This document shows positions 52,993-63,880 of a DNA stretch of 64,000 bases, piece by piece; within the stretch, counting starts at the first letter, position 1; the number at the start of each line of letters is the position of its first letter. Made by a program: the position numbers and the translations under genes. The notes under the pieces are model-generated. The model did no database searches, had not been told where the DNA came from, and saw only the letters and a list, made by a program, of their open reading frames with translations. Origin of the DNA: an uncultured Selenomonas sp. (GTDB lineage Bacteria > Bacillota > Negativicutes > Selenomonadales > Selenomonadaceae); the NCBI GenBank assembly GCA_934202005.1, contig CAKPXP010000006.1, positions 1 to 64,000 of the forward strand, written 5' to 3'.

Positions 52993-55008
52993 ATGCAGTT
53001 CAATAGTTTGAAGACGAAATTTCTTGTAGCGCTGCTGCCTTTGTTCATCGGCAGTTTCATCTTTTTTTTCGCCGTGAGCTACTACATGTCGAGTTCGGCG
53101 CTCAAGAGCGATGCGGATGATATGGCGAAGCGGACAGGCCAGGTCGCGGCGTTGCAGATCGAGGAGAAGTTCCAGCGCAGCGTCATGACGGTCAAGGGGC
53201 TCGTGTACAATAAGGCCATCATCCACGGCGATCGGACGCAGCGCGAGGCGGCTCTGGCCGCGATGAAGGAGAAGGAAGGCGGGGACTTCGCCATGTTAGC
53301 CTTCTCCGATGTCGACGGCCATGCCTTTAGCGACAAGGGCGTCGATATGGATCGCACGACGCGCGGATACATCAAGCAGGTGCGCGAGACGAAGCAGCCC
53401 TGCATCACGGGGCCTTCCGTCTCGGGCACGAGCGGCAAGCTCATCACGATCATCGCTTATCCGGTGCTCGATGAGCAAGAGCAGCTCGTCGGCATCGTCT
53501 ACGGCACGATCGAGCTCGACTCGATCAACTCGCTCGTCGGCGATATCAAGTTCTTCGATACGGGTCGCGTCTATGTGGCCGATGAGGAAGGTCTGACGGT
53601 CGCCTACGCGCAGCAGCCGGAGGACATCGGCAAGATGGATCTCACGCAGACGGAGACGAACGGCAAGACCATCGACCAGAAGCTCGTCGACGGTTTCAAA
53701 GAGGCGGCGAGCTCGAAGCAGCAGGTTGTCACGCAGTATAGAACTTCCAAGGGCGTGGACTCGCTCGCCGTCATGACGCCGGTTGATCTCGGCTACCGTC
53801 ACTGGGTGGCTGTGGCCGTGGCGCCGCTCAGCGAGGTGGAGGCGTCCGCGAACTCGCTCATGAAGACGATGCTGGGCCTCGTGCTGCTCATGCTCATCAT
53901 TGTGTCGGCTGTCATCGTCTACATCTCGGAGAAGCTCAGCAAGCCGGTGCGCACGCTGCGCGATGAGTGCGAGCTCATCAACAGCGGCGATCTCACGAAA
54001 CGCCCGCTCTGCCTTGAGGCGAATGATGAGCTCGGCGCACTCGCGCATGGGTTCTCCGATATGCGCCATACAATGCGCGATCTCATCACGAGCATCACGA
54101 AGAACGCGGAGCGTGTCTCCGCCTCGTCGGAGGAACTCACGGCAGCGGCCCAACAAACGGCGGAGGCCTCGACGAGTGTTGCGACGAGCGTCGTCGACAT
54201 CGCCGAGGGCATCGGCAAGCAGTCGGAGTCCATCACGACGACGGCAGCGACGGTCAAGGAGATCTCGGAGCAGACGGAGAACGTGGCAAACAACGCTTCG
54301 GCCATCGCCATTGTCACGGAGCAGACCGTAGAGGCCGTCAAGCATGGGCAGGCGGCCATCCAGGACATCGTCACGGCGATGGGCGATATCAATGACGGCA
54401 CGGGGACGGTGCAAAACACCATCGCGAAACTCGCGAAGCAGTCGGATGAGATCAGCAAGATCGTCGATGTCATCACGGGCATCGCGGAGCAGACGAATCT
54501 GCTCGCGCTCAACGCGGCCATCGAGGCGGCGCGTGCGGGCGAGGCGGGACGCGGCTTCGCCGTCGTTGCCGATGAGGTGCGCAAGCTCGCGGAGGAGTCC
54601 GGCGCGTCGGCGACGAAGATCGCCGAGCTCGTCGCGAAGATCCAGACGGATATGAAGGAAGCCGTCGAGGCCAGCGCGCAGAGCAGCCAGAGTGTCGAAG
54701 GGTCGCGTCAGTCTGTGAAGGAAGCGGATGAGATCTTCACCTCCATCCAGCTGCAGATCGAGGCGCTTGCGGGCGGTATCCAGGATGTCTCCAACAGCAT
54801 CCAGACCATCTCGGAAGGCACGAAGTCGATGACAGGAGAGATGGAGAGCATCGCGAGCGTCAGCCACGAGAACGCCTCGCGCACGCAGAGCGTCTCAGCG
54901 ACGACGGAGGAGCAGTCGGCATCGAGCGAGGAGATCGCCGCGTCGACGCGCAACCTCTCGCAGCTCGCGGAGGATCTTCAGGGCGAGGTGCATAAGTTCA
55001 AGGTATGA
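52993..55008 (+). CDS. Methyl-accepting chemotaxis protein with a Cache sensor
   Basis: 671 residues. A first membrane helix (about 9-31) and second (about 293-315, [16 protein letters not shown]) bracket a periplasmic double-Cache-like domain of about 260 residues. A HAMP domain and a long coiled-coil signalling domain follow, with the conserved hairpin tip [20 protein letters not shown] near residue 495. The C terminus ends [19 protein letters not shown] with no CheR/CheB tether. Ligand unknown. GGAGGGAG lies about 7 bases before the ATG. It ends with its own terminator. Confidence 0.95.
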   Translation: MQFNSLKTKFLVALLPLFIGSFIFFFAVSYYMSSSALKSDADDMAKRTGQVAALQIEEKFQRSVMTVKGLVYNKAIIHGDRTQREAALAAMKEKEGGDFAMLAFSDVDGHAFSDKGVDMDRTTRGYIKQVRETKQPCITGPSVSGTSGKLITIIAYPVLDEQEQLVGIVYGTIELDSINSLVGDIKFFDTGRVYVADEEGLTVAYAQQPEDIGKMDLTQTETNGKTIDQKLVDGFKEAASSKQQVVTQYRTSKGVDSLAVMTPVDLGYRHWVAVAVAPLSEVEASANSLMKTMLGLVLLMLIIVSAVIVYISEKLSKPVRTLRDECELINSGDLTKRPLCLEANDELGALAHGFSDMRHTMRDLITSITKNAERVSASSEELTAAAQQTAEASTSVATSVVDIAEGIGKQSESITTTAATVKEISEQTENVANNASAIAIVTEQTVEAVKHGQAAIQDIVTAMGDINDGTGTVQNTIAKLAKQSDEISKIVDVITGIAEQTNLLALNAAIEAARAGEAGRGFAVVADEVRKLAEESGASATKIAELVAKIQTDMKEAVEASAQSSQSVEGSRQSVKEADEIFTSIQLQIEALAGGIQDVSNSIQTISEGTKSMTGEMESIASVSHENASRTQSVSATTEEQSASSEEIAASTRNLSQLAEDLQGEVHKFKV

Positions 55009-55034
55009 TGGGAAACCCGTCCAGAGAAAGAGGG

Positions 55035-55062
55035 GGCTGCCGCGCAAGCGGCAGTCTTTTTT
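55035..55062 (+). terminator. Terminator after the MCP gene
   Basis: A 9-bp stem (55035-55043 with 55048-55056, one G-T), GCAA tetraloop, six T. Confidence 0.93.
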
Positions 55063-55080
55063 GTTGCAACTAAAAAAATG

Positions 55081-55109
55081 TTGGCAAGCCAACTTCCTTA
55101 CGTTATAAT
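55081..55109 (+). promoter_or_regulatory. Promoter for the DUF1934-argS-rpoE group
   Basis: TTGGCA (55081-55086), 17-base spacer, perfect TATAAT (55104-55109). Confidence 0.85.
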
Positions 55110-55142
55110 ATCAGTTAGTGTATTTTTGCAGGAGGTGGTTTC

Positions 55143-55574
55143 ATGGAGAAGTCTGGCCGCATCCGCGTCCGCATCTGCGGTGAGCAGACGGACGCGGCGG
55201 GCGCGGTGCAGCACACGGAGATGCGGGCGATGGCGCGCCATGACGTGAAGAACGGAACGCATTATCTCCGCTATGAGGATACCACCTTGCTCGCGGGACA
55301 GGCCGTGCCGTCGCTCCTCAAGATCGCGCCGGCGTCGCTCACGCTTGTGCGGCATGGGCCGGTCGAGCAGCGTCTCGAGTTCGTGCCGCGCGCCGAGCGG
55401 CCGGGCAGCTACAGCTCTCCCTACGGCAGGATTCCGCTCGCGGTGCGCACGCGGGAATTTCTGTCGGCCTGCCGTGTTGACGGCACGGGGCGCGTCGAGC
55501 TGCGCTATGACCTGTTCCTGCAGGGAGCGTTCCAGGGTAGATGTCAGCTGACCATCGAGATGGCAGCGGAGTGA
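55143..55574 (+). CDS. DUF1934 protein (YwiB-like)
   Basis: 143 residues, a predicted small beta-barrel. The family features are the early RIRVRICGEQTDAAG strand, HYLRYEDTTLLAG, and the late sequence TREFLSACRVDGTGRVELRY followed by YDLFLQGAFQGRCQLTIEM. Its place directly before argS matches ywiB in Bacillus subtilis. Function is not established. AGGAGGTGG precedes the ATG. It is the first gene after a good promoter and likely cotranscribed with argS. Confidence 0.85.
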   Translation: MEKSGRIRVRICGEQTDAAGAVQHTEMRAMARHDVKNGTHYLRYEDTTLLAGQAVPSLLKIAPASLTLVRHGPVEQRLEFVPRAERPGSYSSPYGRIPLAVRTREFLSACRVDGTGRVELRYDLFLQGAFQGRCQLTIEMAAE

Positions 55575-55676
55575 GAAAGCCGCAGGCTGGCGTTTCTGTG
55601 GATCGGCAAAATCTGGCGCATGATGCCCACGAGGTGGTCTTTGTGTGCTGCGTATATAGATGGAGGAGGATGTTCT

Positions 55677-57332
55677 TTGGATATCAAGGAGACGTTGACC
55701 AAGGCGATTCTGGATGCCGCGCGCGCTGCCATCGAGGCGGGCGAGCTTCCGGCAGGCGAGCTGCCGGAGGTGGTGCTCGAGGTACCGCCGGAGAAGGCGT
55801 TCGGCGATTTCGCGACGAATTTTGCGATGCAGTCGGCACGCGTATTCCACAAGAGCCCGCGCCAGATCGCGGAGGTTATTTCCGCCCGCATCGCGGGAGA
55901 TTGGCTCGATCACACACAGATCGCGGGACCGGGCTTTCTGAATTTCTACCTGAAGTCGAATGTCCTCTACGATTCTTTCGCGCAGATCCTTGCGGCGGGG
56001 GAGGCGTTCGGCCAGCTGCCGAAGAAAGATGCCGGCCGCATTCAGGTGGAGTACGTGAGCGCGAACCCGACGGGCCCGCTGCATGTCGGCCACGGCCGCG
56101 GCGCGGCGGCCGGCTCGGCGCTCGTGAACCTGCTGCGCGCGGCGGGTTATGACGTCGAGAGTGAGTACTATATCAACGACGCGGGCAACCAGATGAACAT
56201 CCTCGCGGCGTCTGTCAATGCGCGCTACCTCGAGCTCCTCGGCAAGGAGGTTACGTTCCCCGAGAACGGCTACCACGGCGCGGACATCATCGATACGGCG
56301 AAGCGCATCATCAAGAAGGACGGCGACAAATACCTCGCGCTCAGCGAGGAGGAGCGCCTCGAGATCTTCAAGGATCTCGCCTACAAGGAGAAGCTCGCGC
56401 TGCTCAAGGAGGATCTCGCGGCGTTCCACGTCACATTCGACAACTGGTTCAGCGAGCGTACGCTCCATCCGGATGCCATCCGCGCGGCGGTTGAGAAACT
56501 CAAGGCGAACGGCAACATCTACGAGAAGGACGGTGCGCTCTGGCTGAAATCGACGGCGTACGGCGACGACAAGGATCGCGTCGTCATCCGCGACAACGGC
56601 GTACCGACGTACCTCGCGGCGGACATCGCCTATCACGACAACAAGTATGCGCGCGGTTTCGAGCGTCTCATCAACATCTGGGGCGCCGACCATCACGGCT
56701 ACGTCTGCCGCGTGAAGGCGGCGATGTCGGCGCTCGGCCATGACGCGGACAAGCTCACGGTGCTGCTGCTGCAGATGGTCGCGCTCTACCGCGACGGCGA
56801 GCTCGTGAAGATGAGCAAGCGCACGGGACAGAGCGTCACGCTCAACGAGCTCATGGAGGAGGTCGGCACCGACGCGGCGCGCTATTTCTTCCTCATGCGC
56901 TCGCTCGACAGCCAGCTCGATTTCGATCTCGACCTCGCGAAGAAAAAGTCGAACGACAATCCCGTCTACTATATCCAGTACGCGCACGCACGTATCATGA
57001 GCATCTTCCGCCAGGCGGAGGAGGCGGGGCTCAAGCTCTCGGCAAAGCCGGGGCTTTCGCTGCTCACTGACGCGTCTGAGGTAGAGCTCATCAAGAAGAT
57101 CGAGGAATACCCCGAGGAGATCGACCGCGCGGCGAGCGACTACGCGCCGCAGCGCATCGCGCGCTATGCCTATGACATCGCGGCGCTCTTCCACAGCTTC
57201 TACAATAAGTGCCGCATCATGGGCACGGAGCCGCAGCTCGCCGAGGCGCGTCTCGCGCTCGTGACTGTCACGGCGCACGTCATCCGCCATTCGCTCGGCA
57301 TCCTCGGCGTTTCCGCCCCGGAGCATATGTAA
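55677..57332 (+). CDS. argS: Arginyl-tRNA synthetase
   Basis: 551 residues, class Ia synthetase. The start is a TTG at 55677, 6 bases from GGAGGAGGA, giving MDIKETLTKAI; a longer frame from 55620 lacks support. The HIGH motif appears as NPTGPLHVGHGRG (about residue 124), the KMSKS counterpart as VKMSKRTGQS, and the C-terminal DALR anticodon domain includes HSFYNKCRIMG. The next gene is rpoE, 17 bases on. Confidence 0.97.
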   Translation: MDIKETLTKAILDAARAAIEAGELPAGELPEVVLEVPPEKAFGDFATNFAMQSARVFHKSPRQIAEVISARIAGDWLDHTQIAGPGFLNFYLKSNVLYDSFAQILAAGEAFGQLPKKDAGRIQVEYVSANPTGPLHVGHGRGAAAGSALVNLLRAAGYDVESEYYINDAGNQMNILAASVNARYLELLGKEVTFPENGYHGADIIDTAKRIIKKDGDKYLALSEEERLEIFKDLAYKEKLALLKEDLAAFHVTFDNWFSERTLHPDAIRAAVEKLKANGNIYEKDGALWLKSTAYGDDKDRVVIRDNGVPTYLAADIAYHDNKYARGFERLINIWGADHHGYVCRVKAAMSALGHDADKLTVLLLQMVALYRDGELVKMSKRTGQSVTLNELMEEVGTDAARYFFLMRSLDSQLDFDLDLAKKKSNDNPVYYIQYAHARIMSIFRQAEEAGLKLSAKPGLSLLTDASEVELIKKIEEYPEEIDRAASDYAPQRIARYAYDIAALFHSFYNKCRIMGTEPQLAEARLALVTVTAHVIRHSLGILGVSAPEHM

Positions 57333-57349
57333 AGAGGAGGAGTTCATTC

Positions 57350-57700
57350 ATGTCAGATACGCAGGATTTCACGAAAAAGACAGAAGTCGACATCGCCTAC
57401 TATATCCTTTCTCATGCCGGTCAGACGATGTATTATAAAGATCTCGTGCTCGATGTCATCGAGAAGAAGCACAAGCCGGTGCAGTCGCTCTCGGCCGCCA
57501 TCTCCGAGGTCTATACGCTCATCAACATGGACAGCCGCTTCCACTACGAGGGCGAGGGCCAGTGGGGGCTCACGGAGTGGAATCCGCCGGAGACGAAGCG
57601 CCATACGCGTTCCTCTTCGAGCACATCCTCCGGTTCCTCGCGCGCGGCGAACAAGGCGAGCCGCCGCAAGGAGAAACTCTTCGAGAGCATCCAGGAGTGA
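57350..57700 (+). CDS. rpoE: RNA polymerase delta subunit-like (HARE-HTH) protein with a basic tail
   Basis: 116 residues. The N-terminal 80 residues are the HARE-HTH fold of RNA polymerase delta (DIAYYILSHAGQTMYYKDLV; SAAISEVYTLINMDSRFHYE; WGLTEWNPP). Bacillus delta continues into a long acidic tail that displaces nucleic acid. Here the tail is only about 35 residues, Ser-, Arg- and Lys-rich ([20 protein letters not shown] then RRKEKL), so its charge is opposite. The position before pyrG matches the Bacillus rpoE-pyrG order. AGAGGAGG precedes the ATG. Confidence 0.85.
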   Translation: MSDTQDFTKKTEVDIAYYILSHAGQTMYYKDLVLDVIEKKHKPVQSLSAAISEVYTLINMDSRFHYEGEGQWGLTEWNPPETKRHTRSSSSTSSGSSRAANKASRRKEKLFESIQE

Positions 57701-57723
57701 GGGCGAAGCGCTGCGTTTCCTGA

Positions 57724-57752
57724 TTGACGGCGTTTTGAAAACGCGGTAAAAT
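57724..57752 (+). promoter_or_regulatory. Promoter for pyrG with a palindromic spacer
   Basis: TTGACG (57724-57729), 17-base spacer, TAAAAT (57747-57752). The spacer contains a perfect 15-base palindrome, GCGTTTT-G-AAAACGC (57730-57744). Confidence 0.75.
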
Positions 57753-57754
57753 AG

Positions 57755-59437
<1,683 letters not shown>

Positions 59438-59527
59438 CGCGGACGGGCGTTCCCAAAAAAGAATACATTCCGCTCTTTTTACCAAGGCAAGGCAGGAATT
59501 TCGCTTTTCATGACGAAAGTATGCCAT

Positions 59528-59691
59528 AAAGGAAGCGCTGATGAAATGAAGTGCTCCGGATTTACGTGGATGCGCTGTACTCTTCGGAGACAAACCGCAG
59601 GCGTAGCTGAAGCTACGCTGAGGTTTGTCGACGACGAGAGGACAGCGCAGACGCGTGAAGACGGAGGCCCGAATGAATCAGTGCTTCCTAA
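59528..59691. repeat. Full-length structured repeat, copy C
   Basis: 164 bp beginning AAAGGAAGCGCTGATGAAAT and ending ATGAATCAGTGCTTCCTAA. Internal pairing is the best of the three copies: CTCCG/CGGAG, GCGCTGT/ACAGCGC, CTCTT/GAGAG (one wobble), GACAAACC/GGTTTGTC and GCGTAGC/GCTACGC. It occupies the 318-bp gap between pyrG and the zinc-ribbon gene. Confidence 0.8.
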
Positions 59692-59692
59692 A

Positions 59693-59719
59693 GGAACCGC
59701 TGGATGTATCAGCGCTTCC
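59693..59719. repeat. Short palindromic repeat abutting copy C
   Basis: GGAACCGCTG (59693-59702) pairs with CAGCGCTTCC (59710-59719) with one mismatch and a 7-base loop. It directly follows the end of copy C, so full and ends-only forms are in tandem. Confidence 0.65.
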
Positions 59720-59755
59720 CCAGGAATGACATCATGGTGAAAGGAGCGGATTTTT

Positions 59756-60379
59756 GTGCTGGTGGATACACTTTGCAGCGTGGCTTTTTATTGCCAGCGC
59801 TGCGGGCAGATCGAGATCACGGATGTGCCTGTGTTCACAGGGCATGGGCAGCAAGTGCTCAGATGCTCGCATTGCGGTACGGAGAAGGCGAAACTCCGCT
59901 TCGAGCCGCACAGCGGCCTCGTCATCGAGACGGCCTGCAGTGTCTGCGGCTCGAAGAACCGTCTCGTCTATCCGCTCCGCCAGGTCAAAGGGCTGCGCTT
60001 CGAGAAAGTCTACTGCGGGACCGATCACTTCGAGCTCGGCTACATCGGGCGCTGGCAGGATCTCGCGGAATTTCTCGATTTCAACGCGGCGGAATACGAT
60101 GCGCTGCATCCGCAGGATGCCTATAATTTCATGGAACGTCAGCAGATCCTGCTCGAGGCGTTCAACCGGCTGCACGATCTCGCAGCAGAGGGAGACTTGC
60201 TCTGCCCTTGCGGCGGTCATGAGTTCACGGCGGACATCGCGGAGGACGCCATTCATCTCGAGTGCACGCACTGCGGCAGCTACGCGGTGATCCCGGCGCG
60301 CACGCCGGAGGATCTGCGGCAGCTTCAGCCAGGCTGCGAGGTGACGTTTCTGCGTCCGGACCTCATACGCAACCGCTGA
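59756..60379 (+). CDS. Zinc-ribbon protein of unknown function
   Basis: 207 residues from a GTG at 59756 with AAGGAG 9 bases upstream. Five cysteine knuckles are visible: CQRCG (residues 13-17), CSHCG (about 37), CSVCG (about 62), CPCGG (about 148) and CTHCG (about 175). They could form two zinc ribbons and a spare. The middle (about 85-140) is alpha-helical and free of cysteine (YIGRWQDLAEFLDFNAAEYD). There is no signal peptide. It sits before mfd, separated by a terminator. I know of no function. Confidence 0.75.
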   Translation: MLVDTLCSVAFYCQRCGQIEITDVPVFTGHGQQVLRCSHCGTEKAKLRFEPHSGLVIETACSVCGSKNRLVYPLRQVKGLRFEKVYCGTDHFELGYIGRWQDLAEFLDFNAAEYDALHPQDAYNFMERQQILLEAFNRLHDLAAEGDLLCPCGGHEFTADIAEDAIHLECTHCGSYAVIPARTPEDLRQLQPGCEVTFLRPDLIRNR

Positions 60380-60393
60380 GAAATGATGGACTT

Positions 60394-60426
60394 GGCGGGC
60401 ACCTCTTGCGTGCCCGCCGTCTTTTT
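60394..60426 (+). terminator. Terminator after the zinc-ribbon gene
   Basis: A perfect 9-bp GC stem (60394-60402 with 60410-60418), then GTCTTTTT. Confidence 0.88.
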
Positions 60427-60552
60427 GCGCCAGGCGCGTGCGCGCGCGGGAGAACTGCTGGCGTGCGAGAGCGCAGCGCCGGAGACATCTGTGATTCTTT
60501 GCCGGAAATGTAGGTTTCCGGCCTATTGGCATGTGTTTAGGAGTTTGTTGCT

Positions 60553-63500
60553 TTGATGGATACCTTATTCCGCGCGCTCGGGGAAGATGCCTCGGTGCGC
60601 AAGATACAGGAACTTTTCGCGGGAGAGGGCGGCACCTCTCTCGTCTACGGCCTCTCCGGCTCGCAGAAGCACGCGGTCTATGCCGCGGCTTATGCCGCGG
60701 CGCCGCGGCCGACGGTCATCATCGTGCACAGCAGGGAGAGTCTCGAGGACTGGCGCGAGGATCTCGCGGGGCTGCTGCCGCAGGTGACAGTGCTCGAGCT
60801 GCCGGAGGTCGACGCGGCCGGCGAGGTGTTACGCGCCGCGGCGAGCGGGCGCGAGCGCTCGGCGCGCCGCATGGATGTGCTCGGCCGCCTCGTGCGCGGC
60901 GAGCAACTCATCGTGCTCGCGCTCGCGGGCGCCGCCGTTGCGAAGGGCATGTCGCGCAGCGACTTCTCCCGCCTTTCGCTGCGCCTGGGCACGGGGGAGG
61001 CGGTCGGCCTCGCGCATCTCATCGAGCGGCTCGCCGGTCTCGGCTATGAGCGCGTCGAGGAGGTCGAGGCCATGGGGCAGTTCAGCGCGCGCGGCGGCAT
61101 CGTGGACGTATTCCCAGTGAACCGCACGACGCCGGTGCGCGTGGAGTTCTTCGACGAGGAGATCGACTCGCTGCGCGAGTATGACCTCGGGACGAAGCGC
61201 TCGGTGAAGAGCATCGGCGCGCTCTCCATCCTGCCGCTCGCGCAGGCGGAGGCGACGGGGAAGCCGGAGCCGTTCCTCTCGTATCTGAGCGCGGAGGGCA
61301 CGGTCATCTTCGATGAGCCGACGCGCATCCGCGAGGCCATCCGCACGCTCGTCAAGGAAAATCCCGACGGCAAGGGACAGCTGTTCCGCTGGGAGGATCT
61401 GCTCGCGGTCGCCGAGGAGCATACGGTGGTGTTCTCCGCGCTCATGCTGCAGCAGGTGCACGGCTGCACGCCTGACGTGACGATGAGCGTCATGGTCACG
61501 AACATGACGCCGTTCCAGCGGCAGATGGATCTGCTCGCGAGCGAGCTTTCGCGCTGGCTTGCCGCGGGAGAGCGCGTGCTCGCGCTCGTCAGCACGCGCG
61601 AGAAGGCAGACGGACTGCGCGAGCTGCTCGCCAAGCGGCGCATCCCCTCTGCTGTTACCGAGGAGGGCGCCGCGCTTGACAGCAGGCTCGTGAGCGTGCA
61701 GGTCGGCAGGCTGCTCGCAGGCTTCGAGTTTGCGCAGGACCATCTCGTCGTGCTCACGGAAAAGGATATTTTCGGCCGCGTGAAGCGCCGTCTCACGGCC
61801 AAGGCGCCGGACGGGGAGAAGATCTCCCATTTCCGCGACATCAAGCCCGGCGACTACGTCGTGCATGTGAACCACGGCATCGGCAAGTACCTTGGCGTCG
61901 TGACGCTTGATGTGGGCGGCGTGCACCGCGACTACCTGCACATCAAGTACGGCGGCGAGGACAAGCTCTACGTGCCGACGGATCAGGTGCATCTCCTGCA
62001 GAAATACATCGGCGCGGAGGGCGAGGTGCCGCGCCTCTCGCGCATGGGGGGCACGGAGTGGGTCAAGGCCAAGGTGCGCGCGAAGAAGTCCGTCGAGGAC
62101 ATCGCGGAGAAGCTCATCGAGATTTACGCGAAGCGCAAGCAGGCGACGGGCTATGCCTTTTCACCGGACGACGCGAGCCAGCGCGAGTTCGAGGACGCGT
62201 TCCCCTACGAGGAGACGGCGGATCAGCTGCGCGCCATCCGCGAGATCAAGGCGGACATGGAGCAGCCGAAGCCGATGGACCGTCTGCTCTGCGGCGACGT
62301 GGGGTTCGGCAAGACGGAAGTCGCGATCCGCGCGGCGTACAAGGCGGCGCTGGACGGCAAGCAGGTCGCGGTGCTCGTGCCGACGACGGTGCTCGCACAG
62401 CAGCATTACCAGACGTTCTCGCAGCGTTTCCTGGGCTTCCTGCCGACGGTCGACGTCATCAGCCGCTTCCGCTCCGCGCGGGAGCAGAAAGAGACGCTTG
62501 CGCGCGTGGCGAGCGGCGAGGTCGATATCCTCATCGGCACGCACGCGATCCTCAACCAGCGCAAGGTGCATTTCAAGGATCTCGGCCTGCTCATCGTCGA
62601 TGAGGAGCAGCGGTTCGGCGTGAAGCAGAAGGACAAGATCCGGAGTCTCGCGGCGGGCATCGACGTGCTCACGCTCTCGGCGACGCCGATCCCGCGCACG
62701 CTCCACATGTCACTCGTCGGCGCGCGCGATATGAGCATCATCGAGACGCCGCCGGCGGAGCGCTTCCCCGTGCAGACGTATGTCGTCGAGGCGCGCGACG
62801 ACGTGATGGCGGGCGCTATCAAGCGCGAGCTGCGGCGCGGCGGTCAGGTTTTCTTCGTCTACAACCGCGTCATGAGCATCGACGCGATGCGCGCGCGGCT
62901 CGCAAAGCTCGTGCCGGAGGCGCGCATCCTCGTCGCGCACGGGCAGATGCCTGAGGAGATGCTTGAACGCGTGATGATGGATTTCTACGAGGGCAAGGGG
63001 GATATCCTGCTCGCGACGAGCATCGTCGAAAATGGGCTCGATGTGGCGAACGCGAATACCATCATCGTCTACAACGCCGATCATTTCGGACTCTCGCAGC
63101 TCTACCAGATGCGCGGGCGCGTCGGACGCTCGCCGCGCATGGCGTTCGCGTATTTCGTCTATCAGGCGGACAAGGTGCTCACGGAGACGGCGGAGAAGCG
63201 CCTCGCGGCGATGAAGGAGTTCGCCGAGCTCGGCGCGGGCTTCAAGATCGCGATGCGCGACCTCGAGATCCGCGGCGCCGGCAACCTGCTCGGTTCGCAG
63301 CAGCACGGCCATATCGCGAGTGTCGGCTTCGAGATGTATTGCAAGCTGCTCGAGGAGGCCATCGCCGCCCTGCAGCAGAAGAAGCCAGCGAAGGTGCGCC
63401 CGGAGCCCGTCATCGAGATCCAGACGGAGGCCTATATCGACGGCGGCTATATCAGCGACGCGCAGCACAAGCTCGAGATCTACCAGCGCATCGCGGCCAT

Positions 63501-63879
63501 TCGCAAGAACGAGGAGATTCCCGCGTTCATCGACGAGCTCATCGACAGGTTCGGCGAGCCGACGCCGGGCGTCATGAATCTCCTCGCCGTCACGCGCATC
63601 CGCAACTACGCGCGCGAGCTCGGCATCGCGTCGATCTCGGAGAAGCCGGCGTTCGTCGAGCTGCGCCTCACGAAGGAACCGACGCTTTCGATGGAGCGGC
63701 TCATGCAGCTCAAGGAACGGCTCGGCCCGAACCTGACCATCCTGCCTCAGCAGGGCATGCTGCGTCTGCGCCTGCTGCCGTCGTACAAGAAGGACATCAC
63801 GAATTTCCTCACGCGCGTGCTCATGGCGCTCGCGGGGGATATGGAGGCGCTCACGTGCCGCACGAAGAAAGGAGCCTGA
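60553..63879 (+). CDS. mfd: Transcription-repair coupling factor Mfd
   Basis: 1108 residues. Displaces RNA polymerase stalled at DNA damage and recruits UvrA. In order: a UvrB-like N-terminal region (QFSARGGIVDVFPVN, about 175-190), the RNA-polymerase interaction Tudor-like domain (KPGDYVVHVNHGIGKYLGV, about 433), the RecG-like translocase with Walker A CGDVGFGKTEVAIRAAYKAA, DEEQ box in LLIVDEEQRFG, and QMRGRVGRS. The C-terminal D7 domain closes it. The start is TTG at 60553 (AGGAG 9 bases upstream) or the adjoining ATG at 60556. mazG follows with no gap to speak of. Confidence 0.97.
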   Translation: MMDTLFRALGEDASVRKIQELFAGEGGTSLVYGLSGSQKHAVYAAAYAAAPRPTVIIVHSRESLEDWREDLAGLLPQVTVLELPEVDAAGEVLRAAASGRERSARRMDVLGRLVRGEQLIVLALAGAAVAKGMSRSDFSRLSLRLGTGEAVGLAHLIERLAGLGYERVEEVEAMGQFSARGGIVDVFPVNRTTPVRVEFFDEEIDSLREYDLGTKRSVKSIGALSILPLAQAEATGKPEPFLSYLSAEGTVIFDEPTRIREAIRTLVKENPDGKGQLFRWEDLLAVAEEHTVVFSALMLQQVHGCTPDVTMSVMVTNMTPFQRQMDLLASELSRWLAAGERVLALVSTREKADGLRELLAKRRIPSAVTEEGAALDSRLVSVQVGRLLAGFEFAQDHLVVLTEKDIFGRVKRRLTAKAPDGEKISHFRDIKPGDYVVHVNHGIGKYLGVVTLDVGGVHRDYLHIKYGGEDKLYVPTDQVHLLQKYIGAEGEVPRLSRMGGTEWVKAKVRAKKSVEDIAEKLIEIYAKRKQATGYAFSPDDASQREFEDAFPYEETADQLRAIREIKADMEQPKPMDRLLCGDVGFGKTEVAIRAAYKAALDGKQVAVLVPTTVLAQQHYQTFSQRFLGFLPTVDVISRFRSAREQKETLARVASGEVDILIGTHAILNQRKVHFKDLGLLIVDEEQRFGVKQKDKIRSLAAGIDVLTLSATPIPRTLHMSLVGARDMSIIETPPAERFPVQTYVVEARDDVMAGAIKRELRRGGQVFFVYNRVMSIDAMRARLAKLVPEARILVAHGQMPEEMLERVMMDFYEGKGDILLATSIVENGLDVANANTIIVYNADHFGLSQLYQMRGRVGRSPRMAFAYFVYQADKVLTETAEKRLAAMKEFAELGAGFKIAMRDLEIRGAGNLLGSQQHGHIASVGFEMYCKLLEEAIAALQQKKPAKVRPEPVIEIQTEAYIDGGYISDAQHKLEIYQRIAAIRKNEEIPAFIDELIDRFGEPTPGVMNLLAVTRIRNYARELGIASISEKPAFVELRLTKEPTLSMERLMQLKERLGPNLTILPQQGMLRLRLLPSYKKDITNFLTRVLMALAGDMEALTCRTKKGA

Positions 63880-63880
63880 G

